DNA of 64,000 bases, taken from NCBI GenBank assembly GCA_019931105.1, contig JAIOUW010000002.1:930001-994000 (forward strand). The letters are read 5' to 3'. Every line of letters starts with the position of its first letter. Position 1 is the first letter of the stretch. Below are positions 45,108 to 55,360 of the stretch, piece by piece. The position numbers and the translations under genes were made by a program. Below the pieces are notes generated by a model. It was not told where the DNA came from. It did no database searches and saw nothing but the letters and a program-made list of their open reading frames with translations. The DNA is from Flavobacteriaceae bacterium NBU2977 (GTDB lineage Bacteria; Bacteroidota; Bacteroidia; Flavobacteriales; Flavobacteriaceae).

Positions 45108-45144
45108 ATCAGGTCTGTCTTAGTTGGTGAATTTCTCGTAGATA

Positions 45145-45657
45145 TTAACTTCTTGAAGGAAATAATCCAGTCAAAGCGATGATATAAGTCACACATTGGA
45201 AAGGTTGTATATTATTTACGGACTGGCTACCCCCTGAATTCAAGGTCTGAAATGTGGCCATGTCGGAGTCTGAGGTCGTACCAAAACTATCAAGACCTGC
45301 CCCGGCAACATAATTACCGGAGGGCACATCGGTATTACCTTCTTCCTTAGCAGGTAAGGAAACTCCATGACTGTGTGATGGTAGTTGATTTACATTCAAC
45401 GTGTTGGTCTCCGTACCGCTTTTTTCTCCCAATCTTCTTGGGGTCAAACCAGGTCCATTTCCTGCATGCATGGGAACTCTACCACGTAAATCAGGTAATC
45501 CAAAGGTTGTTCGACCGTCACCCCCATAGGTAGTTCCTAAAATTGAATATAAAGCAGAGTTGCTTGCAATGGATAAAAGTTGACCGTCACACAATGCCCA
45601 TCCGCGTGGGGCAAAGTTTCCGCCGAACATTATAATTTGTCCTATAAATGGTTCCAT
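45145..45657 (-). CDS. Phage tail collar domain protein (microcystin-dependent protein family)
   Basis: A 170-residue protein of the MdpB/tail-collar family. It shows the hallmark N-terminus MEPFIGQIIMFGGNFAPRGW, then ALCDGQLLSI, ALYSILGTTYGGDGRTTFGL and PDLRGRVPMHAGNGPGL, which form the collar fold. Such free-standing proteins are frequent near secreted proteins in Bacteroidota; their function is not settled. No signal peptide is visible. It is 37 bp upstream of the giant surface-protein gene and follows the Tat-secreted gene by 11 bp, so the three form an operon. Confidence 0.88.
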   Translation of the reverse strand: MEPFIGQIIMFGGNFAPRGWALCDGQLLSIASNSALYSILGTTYGGDGRTTFGLPDLRGRVPMHAGNGPGLTPRRLGEKSGTETNTLNVNQLPSHSHGVSLPAKEEGNTDVPSGNYVAGAGLDSFGTTSDSDMATFQTLNSGGSQSVNNIQPFQCVTYIIALTGLFPSRS

Positions 45658-45668
45658 AGTTTAATAAT

Positions 45669-46211
45669 TTATTGGTTGATTGAAATATTAAAATTGATTT
45701 TTGTTTTATAGAATAATTTTTCCATTTTTGGAAAAAGTAGACTGTCTTCTAAATTTCGATTGGATTCCCAATGTTTATCGGTGATATATGCACCGAAACC
45801 TGAAAATTTCAGCTCTGTCAAGGTCGACCTCGCACCCGTAGAAAGTTTAAAATGTACTGTTGTATGCTTACCGAACTCACGGTTAGGGTAATCGGTTAAG
45901 ATGTGATAACAGCCATTTTCATCTGTTATCAAGCTGCCCTTATGACCCAATTTTTTTGAATCGGGCGATAGGTGCCAAAATTCGATTAGGACACCTCTCA
46001 ATATATTTTTGCCAGTATCATCAAAAATTTGTCCCGATATCTCGATTTGTTTACCAAATAGTTTCTTTCGTATATCCTTTACATGCAATACTCCGCTTTC
46101 AAATTGCATCGTTGAAATGGATGGCCGCACTTTGGATGGAAATAACATAAGCCCACTAGAGGCTATTAAAGAATTCTTGAGGAAATTCCTTCTCAGGTAG
46201 TTTTGTTTCAT
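45669..46211 (-). CDS. Tat-exported intradiol-dioxygenase-fold protein
   Basis: About 180 residues from the ATG at 46209-46211, chosen because it places a twin-arginine signal at the start (YLRRNFLKNSLIASSGLMLF). The mature part has the beta-sandwich pattern of the intradiol ring-cleavage dioxygenase family (IEISGQIFDDTGKNILRGVL, IEFWHLSPDSKKLGHKGSLI, TDENGCYHILTDYP). The Tyr/His iron-ligand set of true catechol dioxygenases is not obvious, so it may be a non-catalytic or divergent member. It is first in the operon with the collar protein and the giant surface protein. Confidence 0.7.
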   Translation of the reverse strand: MKQNYLRRNFLKNSLIASSGLMLFPSKVRPSISTMQFESGVLHVKDIRKKLFGKQIEISGQIFDDTGKNILRGVLIEFWHLSPDSKKLGHKGSLITDENGCYHILTDYPNREFGKHTTVHFKLSTGARSTLTELKFSGFGAYITDKHWESNRNLEDSLLFPKMEKLFYKTKINFNISINQ

Positions 46212-46976
46212 ATTCCTATAGGTTTGGTCATTTACAAAACCATAGGAAGTAAATCGGTTCAATTAAGGTGTGGGGTAATACAGACTGATTATCAATGAAT
46301 TTTAATCAAAAAAATCAATTGAAAGGATGGAAGATAGGTTTTTGTTTATATAATGCTAATGAAATTGTATAAATGGTATGGTTTTCACGATAAACGACGA
46401 AAAAAGTGTTAAATAATTCAAATCCAAGATTTAAGAGTTCTTCGAAATACTGCATTATGGAAATATTGGCCCAAAATTAACTCAGTAATAATATCGGGGA
46501 CATTTATCTCTCTATTGATTAAAGAAATATATTAAGTTTCAAGAAAAAAACTTTTAACGTACAAAACCAAAAAGCCTAATTTTAAATTGTTATTAAAGAC
46601 AAAATAATATTGCCATGGAATGAGAGCTATTTATATAATATGCCGTACCAACACCTGCATCCACATTTAAGCATGGCAGAGCCTGGCATTCAACATACTA
46701 GCTTGAGTAATAAAATTGGTTTTTGAAAAAGAATCACCTCCTATCATAAAAATAAAAGTACATCTGTATTTAGTCACCCATGAGTTCAAACCATGCATAT
46801 TATTATAGGGACAAAAGCTTAGGCGTTTGAAAACCTCGGTGTTCATCGGTCATTATGTAATCAATAAATCAGATGCAAATTTCTATTTTAAACCTCAAAA
46901 ATATTCTATGCAATAAACGTGTCAATCAAAGAGAAAAATCTCGATACCGATAAAAAAATGAGAAAAATATGTTGGC
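46212..46976. other. AT-rich stretch without a supported gene
   Basis: About 760 bases with no ORF that resembles a protein, no tRNA and no clear terminator. It should contain the promoter of the leftward operon at 46211. It ends at the relic of the yebC 3' end. Confidence 0.6.
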
Positions 46977-47006
46977 CAGAACATCTGCCATGCGATGCAG
47001 GAATAA
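46977..47006 (+). pseudogene. Relic of the yebC 3' end, copy D
   Basis: Thirty bases match the end of yebC at 24 positions and, in the same frame, read QNICHAMQE-stop against QNVYHTMQE-stop of the intact gene. Most differences fall where amino acids are similar, as expected for an old yebC end rather than chance. It is followed within 25 bp by a strong terminator, which is where the original yebC terminator may lie. Confidence 0.6.
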
Positions 47007-47022
47007 TAAACTTCTCAACATT

Positions 47023-47062
47023 AAAAAAAGGGGGAGCCGCTTTGCGGCTCCCCCTTTTTTTT
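47023..47062. terminator. Strong bidirectional terminator
   Basis: GGGGGAGCCGC/GCGGCTCCCCC with a TTT loop (47030-47054), flanked by A and T runs. It ends the leftward giant gene and possibly served the ancestral yebC. Confidence 0.93.
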
Positions 47063-47081
47063 ATTTAATTTTTCGGCCAAA

Positions 47082-50000
47082 TCATTCTTTCTTGATGACC
47101 AGGCTTTCCTGGTAAACCCCTCCGTTTTCGTCGGTGGCCTGCAAGAAATAAATTCCTGTCCCCAATTCCTCAACATTCAGGTCATCGCCCAAATTGGTGC
47201 TTGGCACGGTTTTTACCAAACGGCCTGTGACATCAAAAATGGAAACATTAATGTACTTTATCGGGGTCTTAAAACTAACCGATACCACATTGCTCGCAGG
47301 GTTAGGATACAACTCCATTTCATTGGACTTTCCATTAACATAATTCTTGCCCGAACTACCGAGCGGACATCCATAGATCTCGACCTCGGCCATGTGCAGT
47401 ATGCCCGTGCCCGCAAGCTGTACCCGCACGTACCTGCCATTGACATCCACGGAAAAGCTCTCCTCGAGGTCCGCGGCGCCATCGAAGTACACCGAAGTGA
47501 TACCGGGGTCATCCAATAGCGAGGCCAGGGTCGCACCCGGGGTGAAGGGCTCATCGCTGATCAACACGTAAAAATTGTTCAATCGGGATTCAAGTCCGTT
47601 CGTACGGTTATAGATGTCGATGCGAAGGAGCTGGGACAGCTCGATGAGCTCCACCTGCCACCACGGCTGGTACTCGCCCACGGCCGTATGCTGAAGGTCC
47701 ACCGACGAGCCCCATGGAATGGTCCCCGCGCGGTTCCCGTCGTTGGCGTACCTCGCCTCGCCCGTGCCATAGGTACTCGATTGAGAGGAGGGCCTATCCA
47801 ACGCTAGGTTAGGGGAAATGCAATCGGCAGGGTTCACGATAATCTCCGTACTGGCCGATATCGTGCATGTACCCTCGGTATAGGTATAGGTAGCCGAATA
47901 GAAGCCAATGCCCTGACCCGGGTCAAAAATACCTTCCGCGGAGACATCCCCCGACCATATGCCTCCCAAAGGGCTGGCCGTAAGGCTCTGGGGACCTTCG
48001 GTACCCAAAAATGGACCTACGGGGTCTATCGCCACCTGGATCTCCTCACAGGGGTCCGGGCCGAGGGGGCAACCGTAGACCTCGACCTCGGCCATGTGAA
48101 GTATGCCCGTGCCCGACAGCTGTACCCTTACATACCGGCCGTTCACGTCCACCGGAAAGCTCTCCTCGAGGCCCGCGGCGCCATCGAAGTACACCGAGGT
48201 GATACCGGGGTCTTCCAATAGCGAGGCCAGGGTCGCACCCGGGGCGAAGGGATCATCGCTGATCAACACGTAAAAATTGTTCAATCGGGATTCAAGTCCG
48301 TTCGTACGGTTATAGATGTCGATGCGAAGGAGCTGGGACAGCTCGATGAGCTCCACCTGCCACCACGGCTGGTACTCGCCCACGGCCGTATGCTGAAGGT
48401 CCACCGACGAGCCCCATGGAATCGTCCCCGCGCGGTTCCCGTCGTTGGCGTACAGCGCCTCGCCCGTACCATAGGTACTCGATTGCGAGGAGGGCCTATC
48501 CAACGCTAGGTTGGAAGAGGTGCAATTGGTGTCACAATCGGCGTTCTTACCCCCATCGGTAATCGTCCAACCAAAATCGTCGATCAGTTTTTGGCGGGCT
48601 TCTTCGCCTAGGCAGTATTGGCTGTGGCCACCATCGAATGCAACTCCGCTTTGGAGTTGTTGAGTGCTCCAACCGTTTAAGGTGTTGTCGTAGTTTTGAA
48701 TCGAAAGACCTATATCTTTAAACATTCCGCCCATTGAGAAAACCTGAGCAATCTTCCAGTTGCCTAAATTTTGGTTAAAGGAAGATGCCCCGGAGAACAT
48801 CCCATGCATATTAGTGACATTTTCTACATTCCATCGCGCCAAATCTTGATTAAAGCTTTTGGCTCCAGAGAACATAGTTCTCATACTGGATACATTACTT
48901 ACATCCCAATCTCCAATGTTCTGATTAAAGCTTTCATTTAAGGAAAACATTCCCGTCATATCTTGTACCTTACTAACATCCCATTGACCTATGTTCTGAT
49001 TGAACTGCATTCCAGGAAAGAGAATACTATCAAACATATATTCCATGTTAGATACACTGCTTACATCCCAGTTACCAATGTCCTGATTAAAGGAGATTGC
49101 ACTAGCGAACATATATCCCATGTCCTCGACATTGCCTACGTTCCATGTTGATATATCCTGGTTAAATTGATAAGCTGTTATAAACATACTATTCATATTA
49201 GTTATTCCTGAAACGTCCCATTGTCCAATAGATTCATTACCAATTAAATTATTACAATCCCCGAACATTAGCGATAAGTCAGTTACCTGGGAAAAGTTTG
49301 GCACATCTAAGGTTTTTAAATCCATATTAATACAGCTGTAAAAAGACCTCTCCATTGACCTCCAAATAATATCACCCCACTGGTCTACTGCAATCAATTT
49401 GCCCTTATCGCCCGAGTTATTAAAATAAATCCTGGGAAATTCCCCTGAAATTGAAACTTGATAGGTGCCCGGTGTTTCATACGTATGTGTGATATCACCA
49501 TTAACCCCTTCGTTGAAACTACCATCTCCCCAATCGACCGTATAATCATAAAACGCTCCGGGGAATGTCGGAATCATAATCTGATTATCCTCTGAAGTAC
49601 CAGGGTTATCTGTTTTCCAAGTGGTGATAAAGGGTCTAAAGGGTTCATCTTGCAACATGACGCTGACCGACCATTGTTGCTCACTTTGGTCTTCAGCCGT
49701 GACAGTATAAGACACGGGTTGACTAAAATCTTGAGCAATGCCTTCTTCAGGCGAAACGGTCGCACCGGCGGAAACGGAGATATTGCTTGGCGCAAGTGCC
49801 GTCACATCGGTATCGAAGGGCATGGTGATTGTAATGGTTTTTTCCAAGGGGTCGATTTGGGCCTCCCCGACCTGATTCGGTATTTCGAAGCCCGTAATGT
49901 CATTTTCCATCGAAGCGTCGAACATGACCGTTATCGTCTGGGTGCATTGCCCTACATTGCCGGCCACATCCATGGTTTCCCAAATGATAGTGGTCGTACC

Positions 50001-53000
50001 GACAGGATAAGGTTCGTTCAATGGTTCGTTGTCGCTTCGTGTTCCATTGACCTGTAGTTCCGCAGGACAATTATCCGTAGCACCGGCGGTACCTACTTCC
50101 AGGACCAGCGGACTGCCATTATTACTTATCGTCGAAATATCGGCCGGGCAGATGACCGTCGGGCCCTCTTCATCAACAATGGTAATCAATTGCTCGCAAC
50201 TTTCCGAGGTATTTCCGGCTTCATCTGTTGCCGTCCAAGTGATGGTCGTCTCCCCTATCGGAAAGGGATCGGTCAATTCTAAATTGTCACTTCTTATTGC
50301 CTCAAAAATGAAGGTTTCGGAGATATTATCTGTGGCCGTAGGCTCTAAAATGGGGAAGTTGGCGTCACAAGCATCTTCATCGGTGGAAGCAACAACAGGC
50401 TCCGGACATGTAATCACGGGGGGCTCGATATCATCAGCTGTACCGGGCACCAATCCGGGAGACCCCACATCTGTCCTGGGCGTGTTACTGGTATAAGCAC
50501 CTTCTTCGCCATCGATACTTAGCGCCCAATTGTTACCATCTTCATTATCAGATTCGATATTGCTCAAATAAATGGAACTTTGGCCATCATCAACAGGCCA
50601 TCCCTCCTCGTTGTTTTTATAAGTCACTTGTTGCACGATGTTTCCGTTGGTATCCCAGATAGTAATCAGGTCGCCTGAACCATTACCCAATGTGGGCCAT
50701 GCCGTAACTGGAATCAAGTACACATCTCCCCAAACATCCTTGAAGTCCTGCTCTGAAGTGTCATCTGCATCAAAGAGAATTGCCGATTGACCCGCTTCTA
50801 GTAAACCACTTAAAATATTAGCTTCGGAGGGTTGGGTATTTGTATCATCAAAATAAAATCCGCTACTAAAGTCGATGGGGTCGGGTCCATTATTATAAAC
50901 TTCTATCCACTCCCAACCGGAATCGGTACCGCCGGGATTATACATAATCTCGGTAACGATTAAATCTATCGGTCCGGAAGCTGTAACGCCATTTAGGGTA
51001 ATATCATTACCGTCACCACCCACATAGCTAATTGTTCCAGAAAACGCGCCAAAACTTACCGCGGTGCCTTCAGCCAATTCGGCAAATGTTCCGGTAATGG
51101 CATCGATCCCATCGTTATCGATCAAGACAATTTCATCGTTGTCACCATTGGCATAACCACCTAACAGGTTCAATGTTGCACCGTTTATGTTTACCGTACC
51201 CGTAACAACCACTTGATCGTGTTCAAGGCCAGGCAAAGGACCATTTACCTCGGCATCTAAAGTACTGCCATTTTCAAGGACAAGATCGCCTGTATTCAAA
51301 ACACCAGGGCTTGCACCGGGAGCAATAATCGACGAACCATCTATATTCACCGTACCAATAATGGAACCTACACCTACCAAGGTGGAACTGTTGGAGAAAT
51401 TGGCAGCATCGCCAACATTGATTATCAGGTTATTGGTATCAAATACACTGTTGTCGACATTCAAATGGTTCAAATCCAACTCACCTGAACCTGTAACCCG
51501 GACATTCAAATTGTTCAAGAACAATCCGTTTTCGGAACCCAAAAGTTGTAAAGGTGTTTCAATGGCGATCGAGTTGTTACCACCCGCACCATCGACGGTG
51601 ATTCCGCCAGTGATATTTGCCAAAGGTACCTCTACCGTGTTCGCATCGATTTGTACTACATCATCACCACTAATCGAAATGGAATCGGATGTATTGACAA
51701 TTCTAAGATTAGTACCGTTGACAGACAGTTCGAATATATCATCAATATTACCATTAACATCAGTTATCTGCAATATGCCTTCTGTTGATAGTGTAATATT
51801 GGTCTCAGGTGTCTGTAAAACACCGGAATATTCGTAAATAGCTACTTTTCCTTTCTGACCTTCATATCCAGGGCCTCCTAAGATAATAATGTCGCCTTCT
51901 TTGTTCATGGCCAAGTCTTGACCCACTTGTGCATAAATTGGTTGCCCCAGTAGCTGCCATTGTGCCCCATTATATTGAAAAATTCGTGTCGGCTGGCCAA
52001 AGTCTCCGATCAATACGATATCACCTATTCCATTAATATCTACCTGATAACCCGGTTGCTCAGTATTTGGCCCAGGTGTTACTGGGCCTATTGTATTGCC
52101 CAATTGAGACCATGAACCGTTCGCAAATTGAAAGATTTTTGCATAATCGGCAGCATTGGCACCTACTACCATTTGGTCACCTACATCATTAAGTGCGACG
52201 GATATGCCAAAAAAATCTTGATTGCCATCGGCGGTCAAATCAGTACCCAGTTGTTGCCAATTGTCATCTACCAGTTCGAAGACCTTGACATAACCGCCTG
52301 CCAAGGGCAATGAATAACCACTTTTACCTACCTGATAAGCCCCCACTGCCAAACGGGTTCCCGCCGCATTCAGACTTACATCCCTACCAAAATTATCGCC
52401 GAACTCAGAACCGGTTAGATTTTGCCCTACTTGCTCCCACTGGTTCCCAGCCCATTGATATACCACAGCGAGACCCGTCTCATTATTTTCACCAGCATAA
52501 CCTATTACCAAATTGTTTCCGCTCGCATCAAAATCGACTTTTTGAATAAAAGCCACCCCTGCGGCAGGAATCTCGGCACCTAATGGCGACCAAATATCCG
52601 AGAGCAATTGAAATACCTGAACATCTCCATCAGCTTGGCTTACGGCCAGCCGGTCGCCGGCGTCATTCAAATCGATTCCGCTTCTACTGCGCCCAAATTG
52701 ACCTCCGGAAACTGAATTACCAAGTACATTCCAATTATCACCACTTCTTTCAAGAACGGTTACCACACCCACATTTCCATTACCATTGGTATTCGGACTC
52801 ACATAGGCTATTCTGTTACCCAGCGCATTTATACTAACTCCCGCCCCTAATTGATTTTCGGTGGCACCCACAAAAGGCTGACCCACCTGAAACCAACAAT
52901 CACCTGAACCTGTTACTGTGATTAATTGTCGACAAGATTCCGAAACATTGCCCGCTTCATCAGTCGCTGTCCAGTCTATCGTAGTTTCACCAACAAAGAA

Positions 53001-55016
53001 GGGATCTGTCAAAGGTCTTTCATCGCTACGGATACCCACAAAGGTAAAATTGGTCGATACGTTATCGCTAGCTGTTGGGTCTGTAAGGGTTACCGAGGTA
53101 GAACAACTTGCACCCGCAATAGCATTAATATCAGATGGACATGTAATTAAAGGTGTTTCGGAATCTATGGAGGAGTCGATACAAAAAGTAAATGCTTGAA
53201 TGTTTGCAAATTGACCTCCACCGAACAGTACTACACCGTTTTTTGTAACACGATAACTTCCGCTACCCTGACCACAACAAATACCGTCCCCAAATGAATC
53301 TTCAATGATAAATTGATAAGTGCCATCTGGTAAACCCGTAATTTGTTCAGTTATAGTCGTGTTCGACTGGGCGGCGGTATAACTTGCCTCTGCTAGAATT
53401 GCACTGCCATCGGCATTAATGATACGCCACGAGGTTTCTTCGGCGAAACTATCAAAAACGATTTCTAAATCCAGGTCCCCCGAAACGCATGGGGTATCGC
53501 CCAGTTCGGTAGTGAATTGCCAATCAAAACCAAATCCGTCCGAGCTAGTACCGACCCAATCATTACCGGCCAAATCCTCAAAATGACCTGATTTTATGGC
53601 CAACCGTAAGGATTTGTTTGGCGGTAAAGGTTGCAGCGGTGTTATAGTCAAAGTTGAAACATTGCCATCATCCGTCAAGGAAAGACCTCCGTTGGCAATA
53701 CTAAGATCCGCCAAGGTAATAAATCCACCCGTTGAGCTTGGTTCATAAATATTCGCGATTAGATTATCATCGGTGCTTTGTACGATTTCATTAAAAAGTA
53801 CCGTGAATACTTGATCTAGGGGAACATTCGCACGTTCGTTCAATGGTTCTAGAACGGCTATTGGCGGTTGGGCGTCAGATGTATCATTTGGATCGAACTT
53901 TTGAACAATAGTGTTGAAAGCGTTATTATTAGGCCCTTTGTCCATATAGGTAAGATAAGTGACATTGCTGACATCAACTAACACGGATGTCCAAGCCGAT
54001 GTATTTTCTGCAACATTTAATGAGCCTAAGGGCTCCCATGTGTTTGCATTGAGTCTTAGTATAGATGCCTTCCCCTCATTATTATAATCTAAAAAAGAAA
54101 TGTGGGGTATTCCAGAATCACCTACATATAGAGATGACTGGCCCAAACCTACACCGGTATCTGTGGTGCCGGTTACTACAGGGTTAGTTCCGGCAAAGAC
54201 CCATTCTGTACCGTCGAACCGCTTTACATAGGTCTGGTAATTGGATACCGGATCTTGGAAGACTATTTCTGAATAGAGCACATAAGGCATTCCGTTTGCA
54301 TCCAAATCCATATCGATATTGGCCGCAAACGACGGTACGACCACGGCCTCGTTACCTACAATTTGCCAATCATTGCCATCAAAACTATATACGACAACCC
54401 CTGGCCCGTTCACATTTGCCAAGATAATAGGGTAACCATCTGAATTTATATCAATGTGATGAGGAGTAGCATAAGGGGGAGAAAAATTATCATCGCCTAC
54501 GGGTAACCAGTTCGATCCATCAAACATTCTTACTTTAATCCGAACATCATTTTCATAATCACGGTATACAAGAATAGGAGTGTCGTTACTGTCTAAGACG
54601 ATTTGTGAAAATCCTAGGGCTTGCGAAACAAAAGAACTTCCTACAATTTCCCAATTTGACCCATTAAATTTCTGCACGGTCACACCATTTAAACAGCTAT
54701 ATGCGAGGTACACATTTCCCAGTGAATCAAAATCCAAGGAAAAATCCGCACAGTTTTCATCGGTGAAATTCGGTGTTCCAACATAAGTCCAATTTCCATT
54801 ATCGAATTTTCGAACATTACCTTTAGAGTTGTTATTGATATCAGCATACGCAATATATAATACATCACTGTCATTCAGTGCTGATGTTTGCCGATATGAA
54901 GGGCCGAGGGTAGGTACGTTTGGTTCATCAGAACCTACATTTTTCCATGTTTGAGAGTGGAGCGAATAAAACGAAAAAAGAAAAAGCAATGATAAGGTAA
55001 TTGTAAAATTTCTCAT
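47082..55016 (-). CDS. Giant T9SS-secreted multidomain protein (about 2644 aa)
   Basis: Start at the ATG 55014-55016 gives a clean signal peptide (MRNFTITLSLLFLFSFYSLH); a TTG eight codons upstream also keeps frame. In order: propeller-like repeats (to ~390), a SbsA-type Ig domain (~395-510), a HYR domain, FG-GAP-like repeats (~720-1090), a beta-helix-like region, a lamin-tail domain (DLIVTEIMYNPGGTDSGWEW, ~1360), HYR domains (~1560-1720), a PKD-like domain, BspA/DUF285 repeats (SFNQDIGNWDVSSVSNMEYM, ~1900-2160), two near-identical fucolectin/F5-8C-type domains (~2170-2325 and 2405-2560), and a T9SS sorting domain (MELYPNPASNVVSVSF). The role is probably carbohydrate-binding adhesion. Confidence 0.9.
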   Translation of the reverse strand: MRNFTITLSLLFLFSFYSLHSQTWKNVGSDEPNVPTLGPSYRQTSALNDSDVLYIAYADINNNSKGNVRKFDNGNWTYVGTPNFTDENCADFSLDFDSLGNVYLAYSCLNGVTVQKFNGSNWEIVGSSFVSQALGFSQIVLDSNDTPILVYRDYENDVRIKVRMFDGSNWLPVGDDNFSPPYATPHHIDINSDGYPIILANVNGPGVVVYSFDGNDWQIVGNEAVVVPSFAANIDMDLDANGMPYVLYSEIVFQDPVSNYQTYVKRFDGTEWVFAGTNPVVTGTTDTGVGLGQSSLYVGDSGIPHISFLDYNNEGKASILRLNANTWEPLGSLNVAENTSAWTSVLVDVSNVTYLTYMDKGPNNNAFNTIVQKFDPNDTSDAQPPIAVLEPLNERANVPLDQVFTVLFNEIVQSTDDNLIANIYEPSSTGGFITLADLSIANGGLSLTDDGNVSTLTITPLQPLPPNKSLRLAIKSGHFEDLAGNDWVGTSSDGFGFDWQFTTELGDTPCVSGDLDLEIVFDSFAEETSWRIINADGSAILAEASYTAAQSNTTITEQITGLPDGTYQFIIEDSFGDGICCGQGSGSYRVTKNGVVLFGGGQFANIQAFTFCIDSSIDSETPLITCPSDINAIAGASCSTSVTLTDPTASDNVSTNFTFVGIRSDERPLTDPFFVGETTIDWTATDEAGNVSESCRQLITVTGSGDCWFQVGQPFVGATENQLGAGVSINALGNRIAYVSPNTNGNGNVGVVTVLERSGDNWNVLGNSVSGGQFGRSRSGIDLNDAGDRLAVSQADGDVQVFQLLSDIWSPLGAEIPAAGVAFIQKVDFDASGNNLVIGYAGENNETGLAVVYQWAGNQWEQVGQNLTGSEFGDNFGRDVSLNAAGTRLAVGAYQVGKSGYSLPLAGGYVKVFELVDDNWQQLGTDLTADGNQDFFGISVALNDVGDQMVVGANAADYAKIFQFANGSWSQLGNTIGPVTPGPNTEQPGYQVDINGIGDIVLIGDFGQPTRIFQYNGAQWQLLGQPIYAQVGQDLAMNKEGDIIILGGPGYEGQKGKVAIYEYSGVLQTPETNITLSTEGILQITDVNGNIDDIFELSVNGTNLRIVNTSDSISISGDDVVQIDANTVEVPLANITGGITVDGAGGNNSIAIETPLQLLGSENGLFLNNLNVRVTGSGELDLNHLNVDNSVFDTNNLIINVGDAANFSNSSTLVGVGSIIGTVNIDGSSIIAPGASPGVLNTGDLVLENGSTLDAEVNGPLPGLEHDQVVVTGTVNINGATLNLLGGYANGDNDEIVLIDNDGIDAITGTFAELAEGTAVSFGAFSGTISYVGGDGNDITLNGVTASGPIDLIVTEIMYNPGGTDSGWEWIEVYNNGPDPIDFSSGFYFDDTNTQPSEANILSGLLEAGQSAILFDADDTSEQDFKDVWGDVYLIPVTAWPTLGNGSGDLITIWDTNGNIVQQVTYKNNEEGWPVDDGQSSIYLSNIESDNEDGNNWALSIDGEEGAYTSNTPRTDVGSPGLVPGTADDIEPPVITCPEPVVASTDEDACDANFPILEPTATDNISETFIFEAIRSDNLELTDPFPIGETTITWTATDEAGNTSESCEQLITIVDEEGPTVICPADISTISNNGSPLVLEVGTAGATDNCPAELQVNGTRSDNEPLNEPYPVGTTTIIWETMDVAGNVGQCTQTITVMFDASMENDITGFEIPNQVGEAQIDPLEKTITITMPFDTDVTALAPSNISVSAGATVSPEEGIAQDFSQPVSYTVTAEDQSEQQWSVSVMLQDEPFRPFITTWKTDNPGTSEDNQIMIPTFPGAFYDYTVDWGDGSFNEGVNGDITHTYETPGTYQVSISGEFPRIYFNNSGDKGKLIAVDQWGDIIWRSMERSFYSCINMDLKTLDVPNFSQVTDLSLMFGDCNNLIGNESIGQWDVSGITNMNSMFITAYQFNQDISTWNVGNVEDMGYMFASAISFNQDIGNWDVSSVSNMEYMFDSILFPGMQFNQNIGQWDVSKVQDMTGMFSLNESFNQNIGDWDVSNVSSMRTMFSGAKSFNQDLARWNVENVTNMHGMFSGASSFNQNLGNWKIAQVFSMGGMFKDIGLSIQNYDNTLNGWSTQQLQSGVAFDGGHSQYCLGEEARQKLIDDFGWTITDGGKNADCDTNCTSSNLALDRPSSQSSTYGTGEALYANDGNRAGTIPWGSSVDLQHTAVGEYQPWWQVELIELSQLLRIDIYNRTNGLESRLNNFYVLISDDPFAPGATLASLLEDPGITSVYFDGAAGLEESFPVDVNGRYVRVQLSGTGILHMAEVEVYGCPLGPDPCEEIQVAIDPVGPFLGTEGPQSLTASPLGGIWSGDVSAEGIFDPGQGIGFYSATYTYTEGTCTISASTEIIVNPADCISPNLALDRPSSQSSTYGTGEARYANDGNRAGTIPWGSSVDLQHTAVGEYQPWWQVELIELSQLLRIDIYNRTNGLESRLNNFYVLISDEPFTPGATLASLLDDPGITSVYFDGAADLEESFSVDVNGRYVRVQLAGTGILHMAEVEIYGCPLGSSGKNYVNGKSNEMELYPNPASNVVSVSFKTPIKYINVSIFDVTGRLVKTVPSTNLGDDLNVEELGTGIYFLQATDENGGVYQESLVIKKE
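47362..48527. repeat. Near-identical duplicated fucolectin-type domains (about 465 bp each)
   Basis: 47362-47826 and 48064-48527 are the same domain duplicated; long stretches are identical and only scattered bases differ. Both are visibly richer in G and C and use different codons from the neighbouring BspA-like part, which suggests import of this domain from another genome followed by duplication. Confidence 0.85.
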
Positions 55017-55112
55017 AATGGTTGTGTTTTGGTTATTCAAAAAATTGGAAGGCCAAGCTTAATATAGGGCACTAAACTAACCGCCAATATAACACCACAA
55101 AGCATCCAAGTA

Positions 55113-55132
55113 AATACCTATTAATGGGTATT
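55113..55132. promoter_or_regulatory. Inverted repeat upstream of the giant surface-protein gene
   Basis: AATACC and GGTATT form an inverted repeat with an 8-base spacer, about 100 bp upstream of the giant gene's start. The 340-bp gap 55017-55360 otherwise shows no gene. A regulator-binding site is possible from position only. Confidence 0.3.
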
Positions 55133-55360
55133 CTCTTATTAGGAAGTAAAGTTTATCAAAGAGATCTGGGAAGATTACAACTTTTGATTTGCACGTTGAA
55201 ACTATACAGAACGACCAAATCCCTTAAATTTTTGTTGTGAAGTACTTCAATTTTGTGGTATAAATCTGTCAAATTTGATGTAGTGTACTTCGCTAATATT
55301 CTTTGGATGCCAAATAAATATCAGATCAGAAACAATAATATTAGATTTATTAAGAGAAAG

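Noticed and set aside
48011-48472. Arg/Pro-rich ORFs on both strands in the high-GC lectin-domain duplication
   Set aside because: They are open only because of high GC content; the long T9SS protein frame accounts for the region.
55203-55213. An 11-base match to the yebC tail (TATACAGAACG) as a fifth attachment scar
   Set aside because: The match is too short and does not continue into the CATGCAGGAATAA part that the other tails keep.
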